Source: Pseudomonadota bacterium (lineage in GTDB: Bacteria; Pseudomonadota; Gammaproteobacteria; Burkholderiales; Burkholderiaceae_E). From it: 64,000 nt of DNA. Under the pieces are notes generated by a model. It saw nothing but the letters and a program-made list of their open reading frames with translations. It had not been told where the DNA came from and ran no database searches. Below, in pieces: positions 46,042-54,905 of the stretch. The stretch's first letter is position 1, and each line of letters starts with the position of its first letter. Position numbers and translations under genes: made by a program. The DNA lies in contig JAEWGX010000056.1 in assembly GCA_023388075.1 (NCBI GenBank), positions 1-64,000 on the forward strand, in the 5' to 3' direction.

Positions 46042-46533
46042 TCAGCGGTAGCGGGCGTCAGCCTGCCGGGCTGCGGCGATGTCCTTCTCGTAGCGATCGC
46101 CGATCGCCAGCAGCATGTCCTTGGTGAAATAGAGGTCTCCGCGCTTCTCGCCGTGGTACTCCAGGATGTTCGTCTCGACGATCGAGTCGACGGGGCACGA
46201 CTCCTCGCAGAAGCCGCAGAAGATGCACTTGGTGAGGTCGATGTCGTACCGGGTGGTGCGGCGCGTGCCGTCCTCGCGCACTTCCGACTCGATGTTGATG
46301 CAGATGGCCGGGCAGACGGCCTCGCAGAGCTTGCAGGCGATGCAGCGCTCCTCGCCGTTCGGATAGCGGCGCAGCGCGTGCAGTCCCCGAAAGCGCGGCG
46401 ACAGCGGCGTCTTCTCCTCCGGGTACTGCACCGTGACCTTGCGGGCGAACATGTAGCGGCCGGTGAGCTTCATGCCCTTCAGCAGCTCGACCAGCATGAA
46501 GCTGGAGAAGAAATCCTTGATTGCGCTCATCAT
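46042..46533 (-). CDS. nuoI: NADH-quinone oxidoreductase subunit I
   Basis: 163 residues with two 4Fe-4S ferredoxin motifs: CIACKLCEAVCPAICI and CIFCGFCEESCPVDSI. These hold clusters N6a and N6b, which pass electrons from NuoG towards N2. It starts with two consecutive ATG codons; the second (46530) may be the one used. A 43-bp gap follows nuoH. Confidence 0.96.
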   Translation of the reverse strand: MMSAIKDFFSSFMLVELLKGMKLTGRYMFARKVTVQYPEEKTPLSPRFRGLHALRRYPNGEERCIACKLCEAVCPAICINIESEVREDGTRRTTRYDIDLTKCIFCGFCEESCPVDSIVETNILEYHGEKRGDLYFTKDMLLAIGDRYEKDIAAARQADARYR

Positions 46534-46576
46534 CCATCCAATCCGTTGCCGCGCCGCAGGCGCGCCGGGATCCGCG

Positions 46577-47656
46577 TCATTTCCAGATGTTCCAGGGCGT
46601 CTGCATCCAGATCGCCACGACCACCAGCCAGACCAGCGTCACCGGGATGAACACCTTCCAGCCGAGCCGCATGATCTGGTCGTAGCGATACCGCGGGAAC
46701 GTCGCCCGGAACCAGACGAAGAAGCTGACCATGAACGCCGTCTTGAGGAACAGCCAGAACCAGTCCCAGAACCACTGCGGCCCGAGCTGGATCGGCAGGC
46801 TGAAGAACGGCTGCCAGCCCCCCAGGAAAAGGATCACCGCCACCGCCGACACGAGGATCATGTTGGCGTACTCGGCGAGGAAGAAGATGGCGAACGACAT
46901 GCCGGAGTACTCCACCATGTGCCCGGCCACGATCTCCGACTCGCCCTCGACCACGTCGAACGGGTGGCGGTTGGTCTCCGCCACGCCCGATACGAAGTAC
47001 ACGACGAACACCGGCAGCAGCGGCAGCCAGTTCCAGGAGAGGAAGTTGATCCCCCGATCGGCGAAGAAGCCCCGGGTCTGGCCCAGCACGATCTCGGTCA
47101 TGTTCATCGTGCCCGACACCATGAGCACGATCACCAGCGCGAAACCGATGGCGAGCTCGTAGGACACCATCTGCGCGGCGGCCCGGAGCGCGCCGAGGAA
47201 CGCATACTTCGAGTTGGACGCCCAACCGGCCAGGATGATCCCGTAGACCTCGAGCGAAGTCAGCGCGAGCAGCAGCAGCAGCCCGGCATTGATGTTGGCA
47301 AGCGCCCGGTCGGGTCCGAACGGGATCACCACCCAGGCGGCGAGCGCCGGCATGATGGTCATCACCGGGGCGAGGACGTAGAGGATGCGGCTCGCCTGGG
47401 TCGGAAGGATGATCTCCTTCAGCAGAAGCTTGAGGCCGTCGGCGACCGGCTGCAGCAGCCCGAGCGGACCGACCCGGTTGGGGCCGAGGCGCAGGTGCAT
47501 GAAGCCGATCATCTTGCGTTCCCACAAGGTGAGGTAGGCCACGCAGACCATCAGCGGAGCGACGACGAGGACGATCTTGACGAGCGTCCACACCACCGGC
47601 CAGGCACCGCCCAGAAGTGCCTCGCCCTGGCTGTCCAGCGCTTCGAGCCAGCTCAT
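46577..47656 (-). CDS. nuoH: NADH-quinone oxidoreductase subunit H
   Basis: 359 residues with eight to nine membrane helices. It contains LTLWERKMIGFMHLRLGPNR, the quinone-cavity loop FDVVEGESEIVAGHMVEYSG with its conserved acids, and PRYRYDQIMRLGWKV. It forms the base of the quinone channel together with NuoB and NuoD. The start overlaps the nuoG stop (ATGA). Confidence 0.96.
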   Translation of the reverse strand: MSWLEALDSQGEALLGGAWPVVWTLVKIVLVVAPLMVCVAYLTLWERKMIGFMHLRLGPNRVGPLGLLQPVADGLKLLLKEIILPTQASRILYVLAPVMTIMPALAAWVVIPFGPDRALANINAGLLLLLALTSLEVYGIILAGWASNSKYAFLGALRAAAQMVSYELAIGFALVIVLMVSGTMNMTEIVLGQTRGFFADRGINFLSWNWLPLLPVFVVYFVSGVAETNRHPFDVVEGESEIVAGHMVEYSGMSFAIFFLAEYANMILVSAVAVILFLGGWQPFFSLPIQLGPQWFWDWFWLFLKTAFMVSFFVWFRATFPRYRYDQIMRLGWKVFIPVTLVWLVVVAIWMQTPWNIWK

Positions 47657-50124
47657 GAGATGGCGACTCCCTCGTCGGCTTCAGCGGACATCGCCGCATC
47701 CGGATCCCGGACGACCGTGACCGGTCCGAACATCGAGGGCAGCCCGGCGGTGAGCGGGTGCGCCGCCGGCACGACGACGACACCATGGGCTACCCGGTCA
47801 TCGCGACGCGCCGACAGGCGCGCCTCGCCGCCGGATTGCCCCACCACCACCGGGTCGCCGTCGGCGATGCCGATCGCCTCCAGGGTCGACTGCGCCATCG
47901 TCGCCACGGGCGGGCGGGCGTCGCTGGTCAGCTGCAGGCTCGGCGCCCGCCGCACCAGCGGATCGGTCCAGTAGATCGGGACGTCGGCCAGCCGCTGCAA
48001 CGGCGGGCTGGCGTGAACGGGTGGTGGCAAGGCGCTGCCGCCGGCGACGTTGCTGAGGCGCGAGCCGAAGCGCCGGCCGTCGCCGTCGCCCGCCTGGGCC
48101 GATGCTGGCTGGCCGGCGTCGCCCTGCCCCGCCGCGCGGGTGTCGTCGCTCGCGAACGATTCAAGCAGCCGGTTGCGGACCGCCTCGACGTTGTCGAAAT
48201 CGAAGCCCTCGACGCCGAAGACCGTGCCGAGCACGCGCAGCACCTTCCAGCCCGGGCGCGCCGTGCCCTGCGGCCGCGTCGCGCCGTGGAACGACTGCAG
48301 CCGCCCCTCGCAGTTCACGAACGATCCGCCGGTTTCGGCGAACGACGTGATCGGCAGCAGGCAGTCGGCCAGCTCGAGCAGCTCCGGCGAGCGATAGGCG
48401 GTGAGCGCGATCACGGTCTGCGCCGCGGAAAGCGCCGCGCGGGCGGCGACCGGATCGGCGCAGTCGAGCGAGGGCTCCAGCCCCATCAGCAGGTAGGCCT
48501 TGCGCGGCTGCGCCAGCATCGCTCGCGCGTTCAGTCCGTTGCCGTCGGCGGCGGGGAGCGCGCCCACCAGGTGACCGCCGACCGAGTTGGCCGCTTCGCC
48601 GATCACGCCGACAGTCGCCCCGGTGAGCTGGGCGATCGCCTGCGCGACCCGGGCGATCTCGCCGTATGCGGGATGCTGCACGGCCGCGTTGCCAAGCCAG
48701 ATCACGGCCTTCTCGCCCGCCACCAGCTGGCGCGCCGCGGCCAAGGCCTCGGCCGACGGCTCGACTCCGGCGTACACGTCCGGCACGGCCCGCTGCGTTT
48801 CGCGGGCACAGGCGACCAGCACCTCGGCGAGCACTGTCAGCCAGCGATCCGGCGCCGCGGTGATCCGTCCCGCCATCGGCATCAGCCAGTCCTGCTCCAG
48901 CGCATGCAACGAGATGACCTTGGTGCCGCCCTTGGCCGCCGCCCGCACGCGGGCCGACAGCAGCGGGTGATCCTTGCGCAGGAAGGAGCCGACGATCAGC
49001 ATCGCGTCCAGCGAGCCGATGTCCTCGATCGCATGCCCCAGCCAAGGCACGCCGGCGCGGGCCGGGTCGAGGGAGAAGTCCGACTGCCGCAGGCGGAAGT
49101 CGATGTTATCCGAGCCGATGCCGCGCATCAGCGCCGCGGCGAGCCCCAGCTCTTCCAGCGTGGACTGGGGCGACACCAGCATCCCGACCTGCTCGGGCCC
49201 ATGGGTGGCCTTCACATCACCGATCGCATGGGTCACGTAGTCGAGCGCCGTCTCCCAGGGCACCTCGTGCCACTTGCCTTCCTGCTTGATCATCGGCATG
49301 TGCAGCCGATCGATGGAGTTGATGCCCTCGTAGGAGAAGCGGTCCCGGTCCGACAGCCAGCACTGGTTGATCGCCTCGTTCTCCAGGGGCAGCACCCGCA
49401 GCACCCGGTCCTGCTTCACCTGGATGACGATGTTCGAGCCGAGGGAATCATGCGGCGCGATCGAGCGGCGACGGGTCAGCTCCCAGTTGCGCGCCTTGTA
49501 CCGGAACGGCTTGCTGGTCAGCGCGCCCACCGGACACAGGTCGATCATGTTGCCGGAGAGCTCCGAATCCACCGTGCGGCCCACGTAACTCATGATCTCC
49601 GAGTGCTCGCCGCGCCCGGCCATGCCCAGCTCCATGACCCCGGCGATCTCCTGGCCGAAGCGCACGCAGCGCGTGCAATGGATGCAGCGGGTCATCTCCT
49701 CGGCGCCGACCAGCGGCCCGATGTCCTTGCGGAAGACGACGCGCTTCTCCTCCTTGTAGGTGGAGGCGGGCGCGCCGTAGCCGACGGCGAGGTCCTGCAA
49801 CTGGCATTCGCCGCCCTGGTCGCAGATGGGGCAATCCAGCGGATGGTTGATCAGCAGGAACTCCATCACCCCCTGCTGGGCGCGGATCGCCTTTTCCGAG
49901 CGGGTGTAGGCCTTCATGCCCGGGCTCACCGGCGTCGCGCAGGCCGGCAGCGGCTTGGGTGCCTTCTCCACCTCCACGAGGCACATGCGGCAGTTCGCCG
50001 CGATCGAGAGCTTCTTGTGATAGCAGAAGTGGGGAATGTAGATCCCGAGGCGGTTGGCGGCCTGCATCAGCATGCTGCCTTCGGGCACCTCGATCTTCTT
50101 GCCGTCGACCTCGACTTCAACCAT
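47653..50124 (-). CDS. nuoG: NADH-quinone oxidoreductase subunit G
   Basis: 823 residues, the largest peripheral-arm subunit. The N-terminus is a 2Fe-2S ferredoxin domain (HFCYHKKLS then NCRMCLVEVEK), followed by the His-Cys and Cys clusters (CPICDQGGECQLQD, CIHCTRCVRFGQE, LCPVGAL) and a molybdopterin-oxidoreductase-like domain without cofactor residues. Residues about 660-720 are a low-complexity Ala/Gly/Asp linker before a small C-terminal domain. AGGA precedes the ATG at 50124, 41 bp after nuoF. Confidence 0.96.
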   Translation of the reverse strand: MVEVEVDGKKIEVPEGSMLMQAANRLGIYIPHFCYHKKLSIAANCRMCLVEVEKAPKPLPACATPVSPGMKAYTRSEKAIRAQQGVMEFLLINHPLDCPICDQGGECQLQDLAVGYGAPASTYKEEKRVVFRKDIGPLVGAEEMTRCIHCTRCVRFGQEIAGVMELGMAGRGEHSEIMSYVGRTVDSELSGNMIDLCPVGALTSKPFRYKARNWELTRRRSIAPHDSLGSNIVIQVKQDRVLRVLPLENEAINQCWLSDRDRFSYEGINSIDRLHMPMIKQEGKWHEVPWETALDYVTHAIGDVKATHGPEQVGMLVSPQSTLEELGLAAALMRGIGSDNIDFRLRQSDFSLDPARAGVPWLGHAIEDIGSLDAMLIVGSFLRKDHPLLSARVRAAAKGGTKVISLHALEQDWLMPMAGRITAAPDRWLTVLAEVLVACARETQRAVPDVYAGVEPSAEALAAARQLVAGEKAVIWLGNAAVQHPAYGEIARVAQAIAQLTGATVGVIGEAANSVGGHLVGALPAADGNGLNARAMLAQPRKAYLLMGLEPSLDCADPVAARAALSAAQTVIALTAYRSPELLELADCLLPITSFAETGGSFVNCEGRLQSFHGATRPQGTARPGWKVLRVLGTVFGVEGFDFDNVEAVRNRLLESFASDDTRAAGQGDAGQPASAQAGDGDGRRFGSRLSNVAGGSALPPPVHASPPLQRLADVPIYWTDPLVRRAPSLQLTSDARPPVATMAQSTLEAIGIADGDPVVVGQSGGEARLSARRDDRVAHGVVVVPAAHPLTAGLPSMFGPVTVVRDPDAAMSAEADEGVAIS

Positions 50125-50165
50125 TGCTTTCCTGGCGTTCCTGTTGCCTTGCTCGCGCGCGCCGA

Positions 50166-51515
50166 TCAGACGTACGGCGGCACGATGCAGGACTTGTGTT
50201 CCACGTGGTGCGCGAACTCGTCGCGATAGTGCTTGATGAAGGCACGCACCGGCATGGCGGCGGCGTCGCCCAGGGCGCAGATGGTGCGGCCCTGGATGTT
50301 GTCGGCCAGCCGGTTGAGCTGGTCCAGGTCCTCCGGCCGGCCCTCGCCATGCTCGATGCGATGGACTATCCGGTAGAGCCAGCCGGTGCCCTCCCGGCAA
50401 GGCGTGCACTGGCCGCAGCTCTCCTCGAAGTAGAAGTAGGACAGACGCTCCAGGCTGCGGACCGCGCAGCGCGTCTCGTCCAGCACGATCACCGCGCCGG
50501 ATCCGAGCATCGAGCCGGCCTTGGCGATCGAGTCGTAGTCCATGTCGCAATCGAGCATGATCTCGGCCGGCAGCACCGGGGCGGACGAGCCGCCGGGGAT
50601 GACCATCTTCAGCTTGCGGCCGCCGCGCACGCCGCCGGCGAGCTCCAGAAGCTTCGCGAAGGGCGTGCCCAGCGGGATCTCGTAGTTGCCCGGCAACTCC
50701 ACGTCGCCGCCCACCGAGAAGATCTTGGTGCCGCCGTTGTTCGGCTTGCCGGTCTCCAGGAACTCCTGCGCGCCGTGGCGGATGATCCACGGCACCGCCG
50801 CGAAGGTCTCGGTGTTGTTGATGGTGGTCGGCTTGCCGTAGAGACCGTAGCTCGCCGGAAACGGCGGCTTGAAGCGAGGCTGGCCCTTCTTGCCTTCCAG
50901 GGATTCCAGCAGGGCCGTCTCCTCGCCGCAGATGTAGGCCCCGTAGCCATGGCTCGCGTGGAGCTGGAAGCTGAAGTCGCTCCCGAGGATGTTCTCGCCC
51001 AGGTAGCCGGCCGCGCGCGCTTCCTCGAGCGCCTCCTCGAAGCGCTCGTAGACGCTCCAGATCTCGCCGTGGATGTAGTTGTATCCGGCGGTGATGCCCA
51101 TCGCGTAGGCCGCGATGGCCATGCCCTCGATGACGATGTGCGGGTTGTACCGCAGGATGTCGCGATCCTTGAACGTCCCCGGCTCGCCTTCGTCCGAGTT
51201 GCACACCAGGTACTTCTGCCCCGGGAACTGGCGCGGCATGAAGCTCCACTTGAGCCCGGTCGGAAACCCGGCCCCGCCGCGTCCGCGCAGCGCCGATGCC
51301 TTCACCTCGGCGATCACCTGCTCCGGCGTCATCGGCTCGGCGCCATCCTTGCCGAGGATCCGCCGCAGCGCCTTGTAGCCGTCGCGCGCCTCGTAGTCCG
51401 TGAGGCGCCAGCCGTCCGGCGAAGCGAGCCCGGCCAGCACCTGCGGCTCGATGTGCCGCCCGTGAAAGCAGGTCTCCTGCGCCCTCGCGTCGATCAGCAG
51501 ATCCCGTGCACCCAT
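50166..51515 (-). CDS. nuoF: NADH-quinone oxidoreductase subunit F
   Basis: 449 residues. FMN and NADH sites are in RGRGGAGFPTGLKW and CNSDEGEPGTFKDRD, with GAYICGEETALLESLEG. The N3 4Fe-4S cluster is bound by ESCGQCTPCREGTG plus the Cys of RTICALGD. It takes electrons from NADH at the tip of the peripheral arm. AGGAG lies ahead of the start; nuoE ends 9 bp upstream. Confidence 0.97.
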   Translation of the reverse strand: MGARDLLIDARAQETCFHGRHIEPQVLAGLASPDGWRLTDYEARDGYKALRRILGKDGAEPMTPEQVIAEVKASALRGRGGAGFPTGLKWSFMPRQFPGQKYLVCNSDEGEPGTFKDRDILRYNPHIVIEGMAIAAYAMGITAGYNYIHGEIWSVYERFEEALEEARAAGYLGENILGSDFSFQLHASHGYGAYICGEETALLESLEGKKGQPRFKPPFPASYGLYGKPTTINNTETFAAVPWIIRHGAQEFLETGKPNNGGTKIFSVGGDVELPGNYEIPLGTPFAKLLELAGGVRGGRKLKMVIPGGSSAPVLPAEIMLDCDMDYDSIAKAGSMLGSGAVIVLDETRCAVRSLERLSYFYFEESCGQCTPCREGTGWLYRIVHRIEHGEGRPEDLDQLNRLADNIQGRTICALGDAAAMPVRAFIKHYRDEFAHHVEHKSCIVPPYV

Positions 51516-51524
51516 CCCCGGCTC

Positions 51525-52127
51525 CTACTGCCCTTCGGCCTTCGCGCGCAACTCGGCGATGAGTGCGTCCAGCCGGGCGTTGTCCATGAAACTTTCCATG
51601 CGCTTGTTGTTGACCAGGCAGACCGGCGCGTCGGCGCAGGCTCCCAGGCATTCCGTCTCCACCAGCGTGAAGACGCCATCGGGCGTCGTCTCGCCGTACC
51701 CTATCCCCAGCCGATGCTTCAGGTATTCGCCGGCCTTGGCGCCGTCGCGCAGCGCGCAGGGCAGGTTGGTGCAGACGCCGATCTTGAACTTGCCCACCGG
51801 CTTGTTGTTGTACATCGTGTAGAAGCTGGCCACCTCGTACACCGCGACCGGCGGCATGTCGAGGTAGCGGGCCACGTCGTCGACGATCTCCGGCGTGATC
51901 CAGCCGGACTCGTCCTGCGCGATCGCGAGCGCGGACAGCACCGCGGACTGCTGCTGGCCGGCCGGATACTTCGCGATCTCGCGATCGATGAGCTGGTACG
52001 CCCGCGACGACAGCACCCGATCGTGCGGATGCGGATCCGGCATTGCGCCCGCGCCGGCGTCAACCGCGCGCTGCACGCCCTCGCCACCGCTGGGCGGCAG
52101 CGACCGCTTGGCCGTCCCCGAGCTCAT
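51525..52127 (-). CDS. nuoE: NADH-quinone oxidoreductase subunit E
   Basis: 200 residues, a thioredoxin-like 2Fe-2S protein. The cluster ligands are in VCTNLPCALRDG and ETECLGACADAPVC. The first roughly 35 residues before RAYQLIDREIAKYP form an extension not usual in the family; ATG at 52127 has AGGAGG nine bases ahead and is kept, with ATG at 52043 as an alternative that would give the common length. Confidence 0.94.
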   Translation of the reverse strand: MSSGTAKRSLPPSGGEGVQRAVDAGAGAMPDPHPHDRVLSSRAYQLIDREIAKYPAGQQQSAVLSALAIAQDESGWITPEIVDDVARYLDMPPVAVYEVASFYTMYNNKPVGKFKIGVCTNLPCALRDGAKAGEYLKHRLGIGYGETTPDGVFTLVETECLGACADAPVCLVNNKRMESFMDNARLDALIAELRAKAEGQ

Positions 52128-52184
52128 TGCACTGCCCTCCTGTGGCGAAGCGCGTTAGCGACATCCTCACGGAAGGAGGGGAGC

Positions 52185-52200
52185 GCCGCCCTCGGGCGGC
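52185..52200 (-). repeat. small GC hairpin in the nuoD-nuoE gap
   Basis: GCCGCC and GGCGGC around a 4-nt loop. It lies in a 97-bp gap between two genes that are usually closer in related operons. There is no T run, so it is not a terminator. Confidence 0.4.
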
Positions 52201-52224
52201 CCGGTGGCCGTGGCGCGGCAACGC

Positions 52225-53478
52225 TCATCGATCAATCTCCCCGAACACGATGTCCTGCGTTCCGATGATGGTGACCACGTCCGCGATCATGTGGCCGCGG
52301 GCCATCTCGTCGAGGGCCTGCAGGTGCGGGAAGCCGGCCGCACGGATCTTCAGCCGATAGGGCTTGTTGGCGCCGTCGGAAACCAGGTAGATGCCGAACT
52401 CGCCCTTGGGATGCTCGATGGCGGCGTAGGCCTCGCCCGCGGGCACGTGCATGCCTTCGGTGAAGAGCTTGAAGTGGTGGATCAGCTCTTCCATGTTCGT
52501 CTTCATCGACACCCGCGACGGCGGTGCCACCTTGTAGTTGTCGGTCATCACCGGGCCGGGATGATTGCGCAGCCACTCGATGCACTGCTTGATGATGCGG
52601 GTGCTCTGGCGCATCTCCTCGATGCGCACCAGGTAGCGGTCGTAGCAGTCGCCGTTGCGGCCGACAGGGATGTCGAAGTCCAGCAGGTCGTAGACCTCGT
52701 AGGGCTGCATCTTGCGCAGGTCCCAGACGACGCCGGAGCCGCGCAGCATCGGCCCGGTCATGCCCAGCGCCTTGGCCCGGTCCGGATCCACCACCCCGAT
52801 GCCCACCAGGCGCTGCTTCCAGATGCGGTTGTCGGTGAGCAGTGACTCGTACTCGTCCACGTAGCCCGGGAAGCGGTTGGTGAAGGCTTCGATGAAGTCG
52901 AGCAGCGATCCCTGGCGGTCCGCGTTCAGCTCGGCGATCGCCCGCTCGTTGCGCAGCTTGCTCTGCCGGTGCTTCGGCATCTCGTCGGGCAGGTCGCGGT
53001 AGACGCCACCCGGCCGGTAGTAGGCCGCGTGCATGCGCGCACCCGAGACCGCCTCGTAGCAGTCCATCAGGTCCTCGCGCTCACGGAAGGTGTAGAGGAA
53101 CACCGCCATCGCGCCGACGTCGAGCGCATGGGCACCCAGCCACAGCAGGTGGTTCAGGATCCGCGTGATCTCGTCGAACATCACCCGGATGTACTGCGCC
53201 CGCAGCGGCACCTCGACCTTGAGCAGCTTCTCGATGGCCAGCACGTAGGCGTGCTCGTTGCACATCATGGACACGTAGTCGAGACGGTCCATGTACGGCA
53301 CGTTCTGCAGATAGGTGCGCGTCTCCGCGAGCTTCTCGGTCGCCCGGTGCAGCAGCCCGATGTGCGGGTCCGCGCGCTGCACCACCTCGCCGTCGAGCTC
53401 CAGCACGAGCCGCAGCACCCCATGCGCCGCCGGGTGCTGGGGGCCGAAGTTCAGCGTGTAGTTCTTGATCTCAGCCAT
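52225..53478 (-). CDS. nuoD: NADH-quinone oxidoreductase subunit D
   Basis: 417 residues, homologous to the large subunit of NiFe hydrogenases and part of the quinone-binding site. It begins MAEIKNYTLNFGPQHPAAHG with the His pair that faces quinone and has RTYLQNVPYMDRLDYVSMM. The complete gene starts at 53478. A 29-bp exact copy of its first codons sits 157 bp upstream, directly after the nuoC stop. The real start has no clear ribosome site and overlaps the stop of the decoy frame produced by that copy. Confidence 0.96.
   Translation of the reverse strand: MAEIKNYTLNFGPQHPAAHGVLRLVLELDGEVVQRADPHIGLLHRATEKLAETRTYLQNVPYMDRLDYVSMMCNEHAYVLAIEKLLKVEVPLRAQYIRVMFDEITRILNHLLWLGAHALDVGAMAVFLYTFREREDLMDCYEAVSGARMHAAYYRPGGVYRDLPDEMPKHRQSKLRNERAIAELNADRQGSLLDFIEAFTNRFPGYVDEYESLLTDNRIWKQRLVGIGVVDPDRAKALGMTGPMLRGSGVVWDLRKMQPYEVYDLLDFDIPVGRNGDCYDRYLVRIEEMRQSTRIIKQCIEWLRNHPGPVMTDNYKVAPPSRVSMKTNMEELIHHFKLFTEGMHVPAGEAYAAIEHPKGEFGIYLVSDGANKPYRLKIRAAGFPHLQALDEMARGHMIADVVTIIGTQDIVFGEIDR
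53450..53478 (-). repeat. 29-bp direct repeat, downstream copy (functional nuoD start)
   Basis: Covers the nuoD start codon and the next eight-plus codons. It is identical over 29 bp to the copy at 53607-53635. Confidence 0.9.
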
Positions 53479-53635
53479 TCTTGAGATACCTGCTCGATAC
53501 CGTGCCGCGGGGCCGCCGAAGCCGACAAGCTGAACTTCCAGTGGAGGCTGACTTGCGTGCAGCGCAAGTCAAGGGCGCGCCTTGCGCGCCCGTGCCGCAA
53601 CTAAAATTCAGCGTGTAGTTCTTGATCTCAGCCAT
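53471..53635 (-). pseudogene. decoy nuoD start: 54-codon frame in the nuoC-nuoD gap
   Basis: Begins with the copied nuoD codons (MAEIKNYTLNF), then leaves homology into Cys- and Arg-containing sequence and stops at TGA within the real nuoD start (8-base overlap). It starts one base after the nuoC stop, which is where nuoD should start in a tight operon. Inside it are two perfect 8-bp hairpins, one of GGGCGCGC with a 3-nt loop and one of GACTTGCG with a 5-nt loop. It may act by bringing ribosomes to the true start, or be mere scar sequence. Confidence 0.7.
53607..53635 (-). repeat. 29-bp direct repeat, upstream copy (decoy nuoD start)
   Basis: Exact copy of 53450-53478. Only one base separates its ATG from the nuoC stop codon, so this was probably the original nuoD start position. 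Confidence 0.9.
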
Positions 53636-53636
53636 C

Positions 53637-54278
53637 TCAGCTGCCCGCCGCGTTGCGCACCGCCTTCTCCACCGCCGCCTCGCGCTCCGGCCCGTAGCCT
53701 TCCTCGCGGATCACGCGCGGCACGTTGTCGCGCGGCTCGATCGTGACCGGCTGGTAGATCACCCGGGCCTGCTCCTCGTCGTAGCGCATCTCCACGTAGC
53801 CGGAGACCGGGAAGTCCTTGCGGAACGGATGGCCGACGAAGCCGTAGTCGGTCAGGATGCGGCGCAGGTCGGGATGACGATCGAAGACGATTCCATACAG
53901 GTCGAACGCCTCGCGCTCGTACCAGTTGGCGCAGGGCCAAACCGGGATGATCGAATCGATCATCGGATAGTCGTCATCGGCGCAGAAGCTGCGCAGGCGC
54001 ATGCGACGGTTGAGGGAGGTGCTGAGCAGATGGGTCACCACGGCGAAGCGCCGCCCTTCATAGCTTCCGCCACCATAGGCCTGGTAGTCCACGCCGCACA
54101 GGTCGATCATCGTGTCGAACGCGAGCCGCGGATCGTCCCGCAGCCGCTCGCAGACGGCCACCTGGCACTCTCCGTGGATCTCCACCGTGAGCTCGCCGCG
54201 ATCGATCACGAGCGACCGGATGCGCTCGCCGAGCGCGTCCTGCAACGCCGCCTGCATCTCTTCCAGGCTCGTGCTCAT
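53637..54278 (-). CDS. nuoC: NADH-quinone oxidoreductase subunit C
   Basis: 213 residues. The family signature is EREAFDLYGIVFDRHPDLRR, followed by DYGFVGHPFRKDFP. It is a separate subunit, not fused to NuoD as in enterobacteria. The start overlaps the nuoB stop (ATGA). The stop is followed after one base by the decoy copy of the nuoD start. Confidence 0.96.
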   Translation of the reverse strand: MSTSLEEMQAALQDALGERIRSLVIDRGELTVEIHGECQVAVCERLRDDPRLAFDTMIDLCGVDYQAYGGGSYEGRRFAVVTHLLSTSLNRRMRLRSFCADDDYPMIDSIIPVWPCANWYEREAFDLYGIVFDRHPDLRRILTDYGFVGHPFRKDFPVSGYVEMRYDEEQARVIYQPVTIEPRDNVPRVIREEGYGPEREAAVEKAVRNAAGS

Positions 54279-54751
54279 CGCGCGATCGTGCTGGTGCGGC
54301 GGATCTTGTTCTGCAGCTGGATGATCCCGTAGAGCAGCGCTTCCGCGGTGGGCGGGCATCCCGGGACGTAGATGTCCACCGGTACGATGCGGTCGCAGCC
54401 GCGAACCACCGAGTACGAATAGTGGTAGTAGCCGCCGCCGTTCGCGCAGGAACCCATCGAGATGACCCAGCGCGGCTCGGGCATCTGGTCGTACACCCGG
54501 CGCAGGGCCGGCGCCATCTTGTTGCACAGCGTGCCGGCGACGATCATCACGTCCGAATGTCGCGGGCTGGGACGGAAGATCACGCCGAACCGGTCCATGT
54601 CGTAGCGCGCGGCGCCGGCATGCATCATCTCGACCGCGCAGCAGGCCAGCCCGAAGGTCATCGGCCAGAGCGAACCGGTACGGGTCCAGTTGATCAACTT
54701 GTCGAGGCTCGTCGTGACGAACCCCTCGCTCATAACACCTTCAATGCTCAT
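54275..54751 (-). CDS. nuoB: NADH-quinone oxidoreductase subunit B
   Basis: 158 residues. It binds the terminal cluster N2 through the tandem Cys of FGLACCAVEMM, the Cys of GSCANGGG and that of VPGCPPTAEAL. It passes electrons to quinone. The start at 54751 gives the normal MSIEGV N-terminus; the ATG at 54733 has a slightly better ribosome site. A structured 154-bp gap separates it from nuoA. Confidence 0.96.
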   Translation of the reverse strand: MSIEGVMSEGFVTTSLDKLINWTRTGSLWPMTFGLACCAVEMMHAGAARYDMDRFGVIFRPSPRHSDVMIVAGTLCNKMAPALRRVYDQMPEPRWVISMGSCANGGGYYHYSYSVVRGCDRIVPVDIYVPGCPPTAEALLYGIIQLQNKIRRTSTIAR

Positions 54752-54905
54752 TGATCTCTCGCGCTTGCATCGCGTTCCGTTCCGGCGGCACCGCGCCGGA
54801 TGGCCTTGCAGGGGCCGCCGTCCGGTTGCCCGGGCCTCCGGGAAGTCCTCGTCCGCGGAGGGGCCGCGCGCCGCTGGATGCGCAGGCCACCCGGAGGGAC
54901 TGGCG

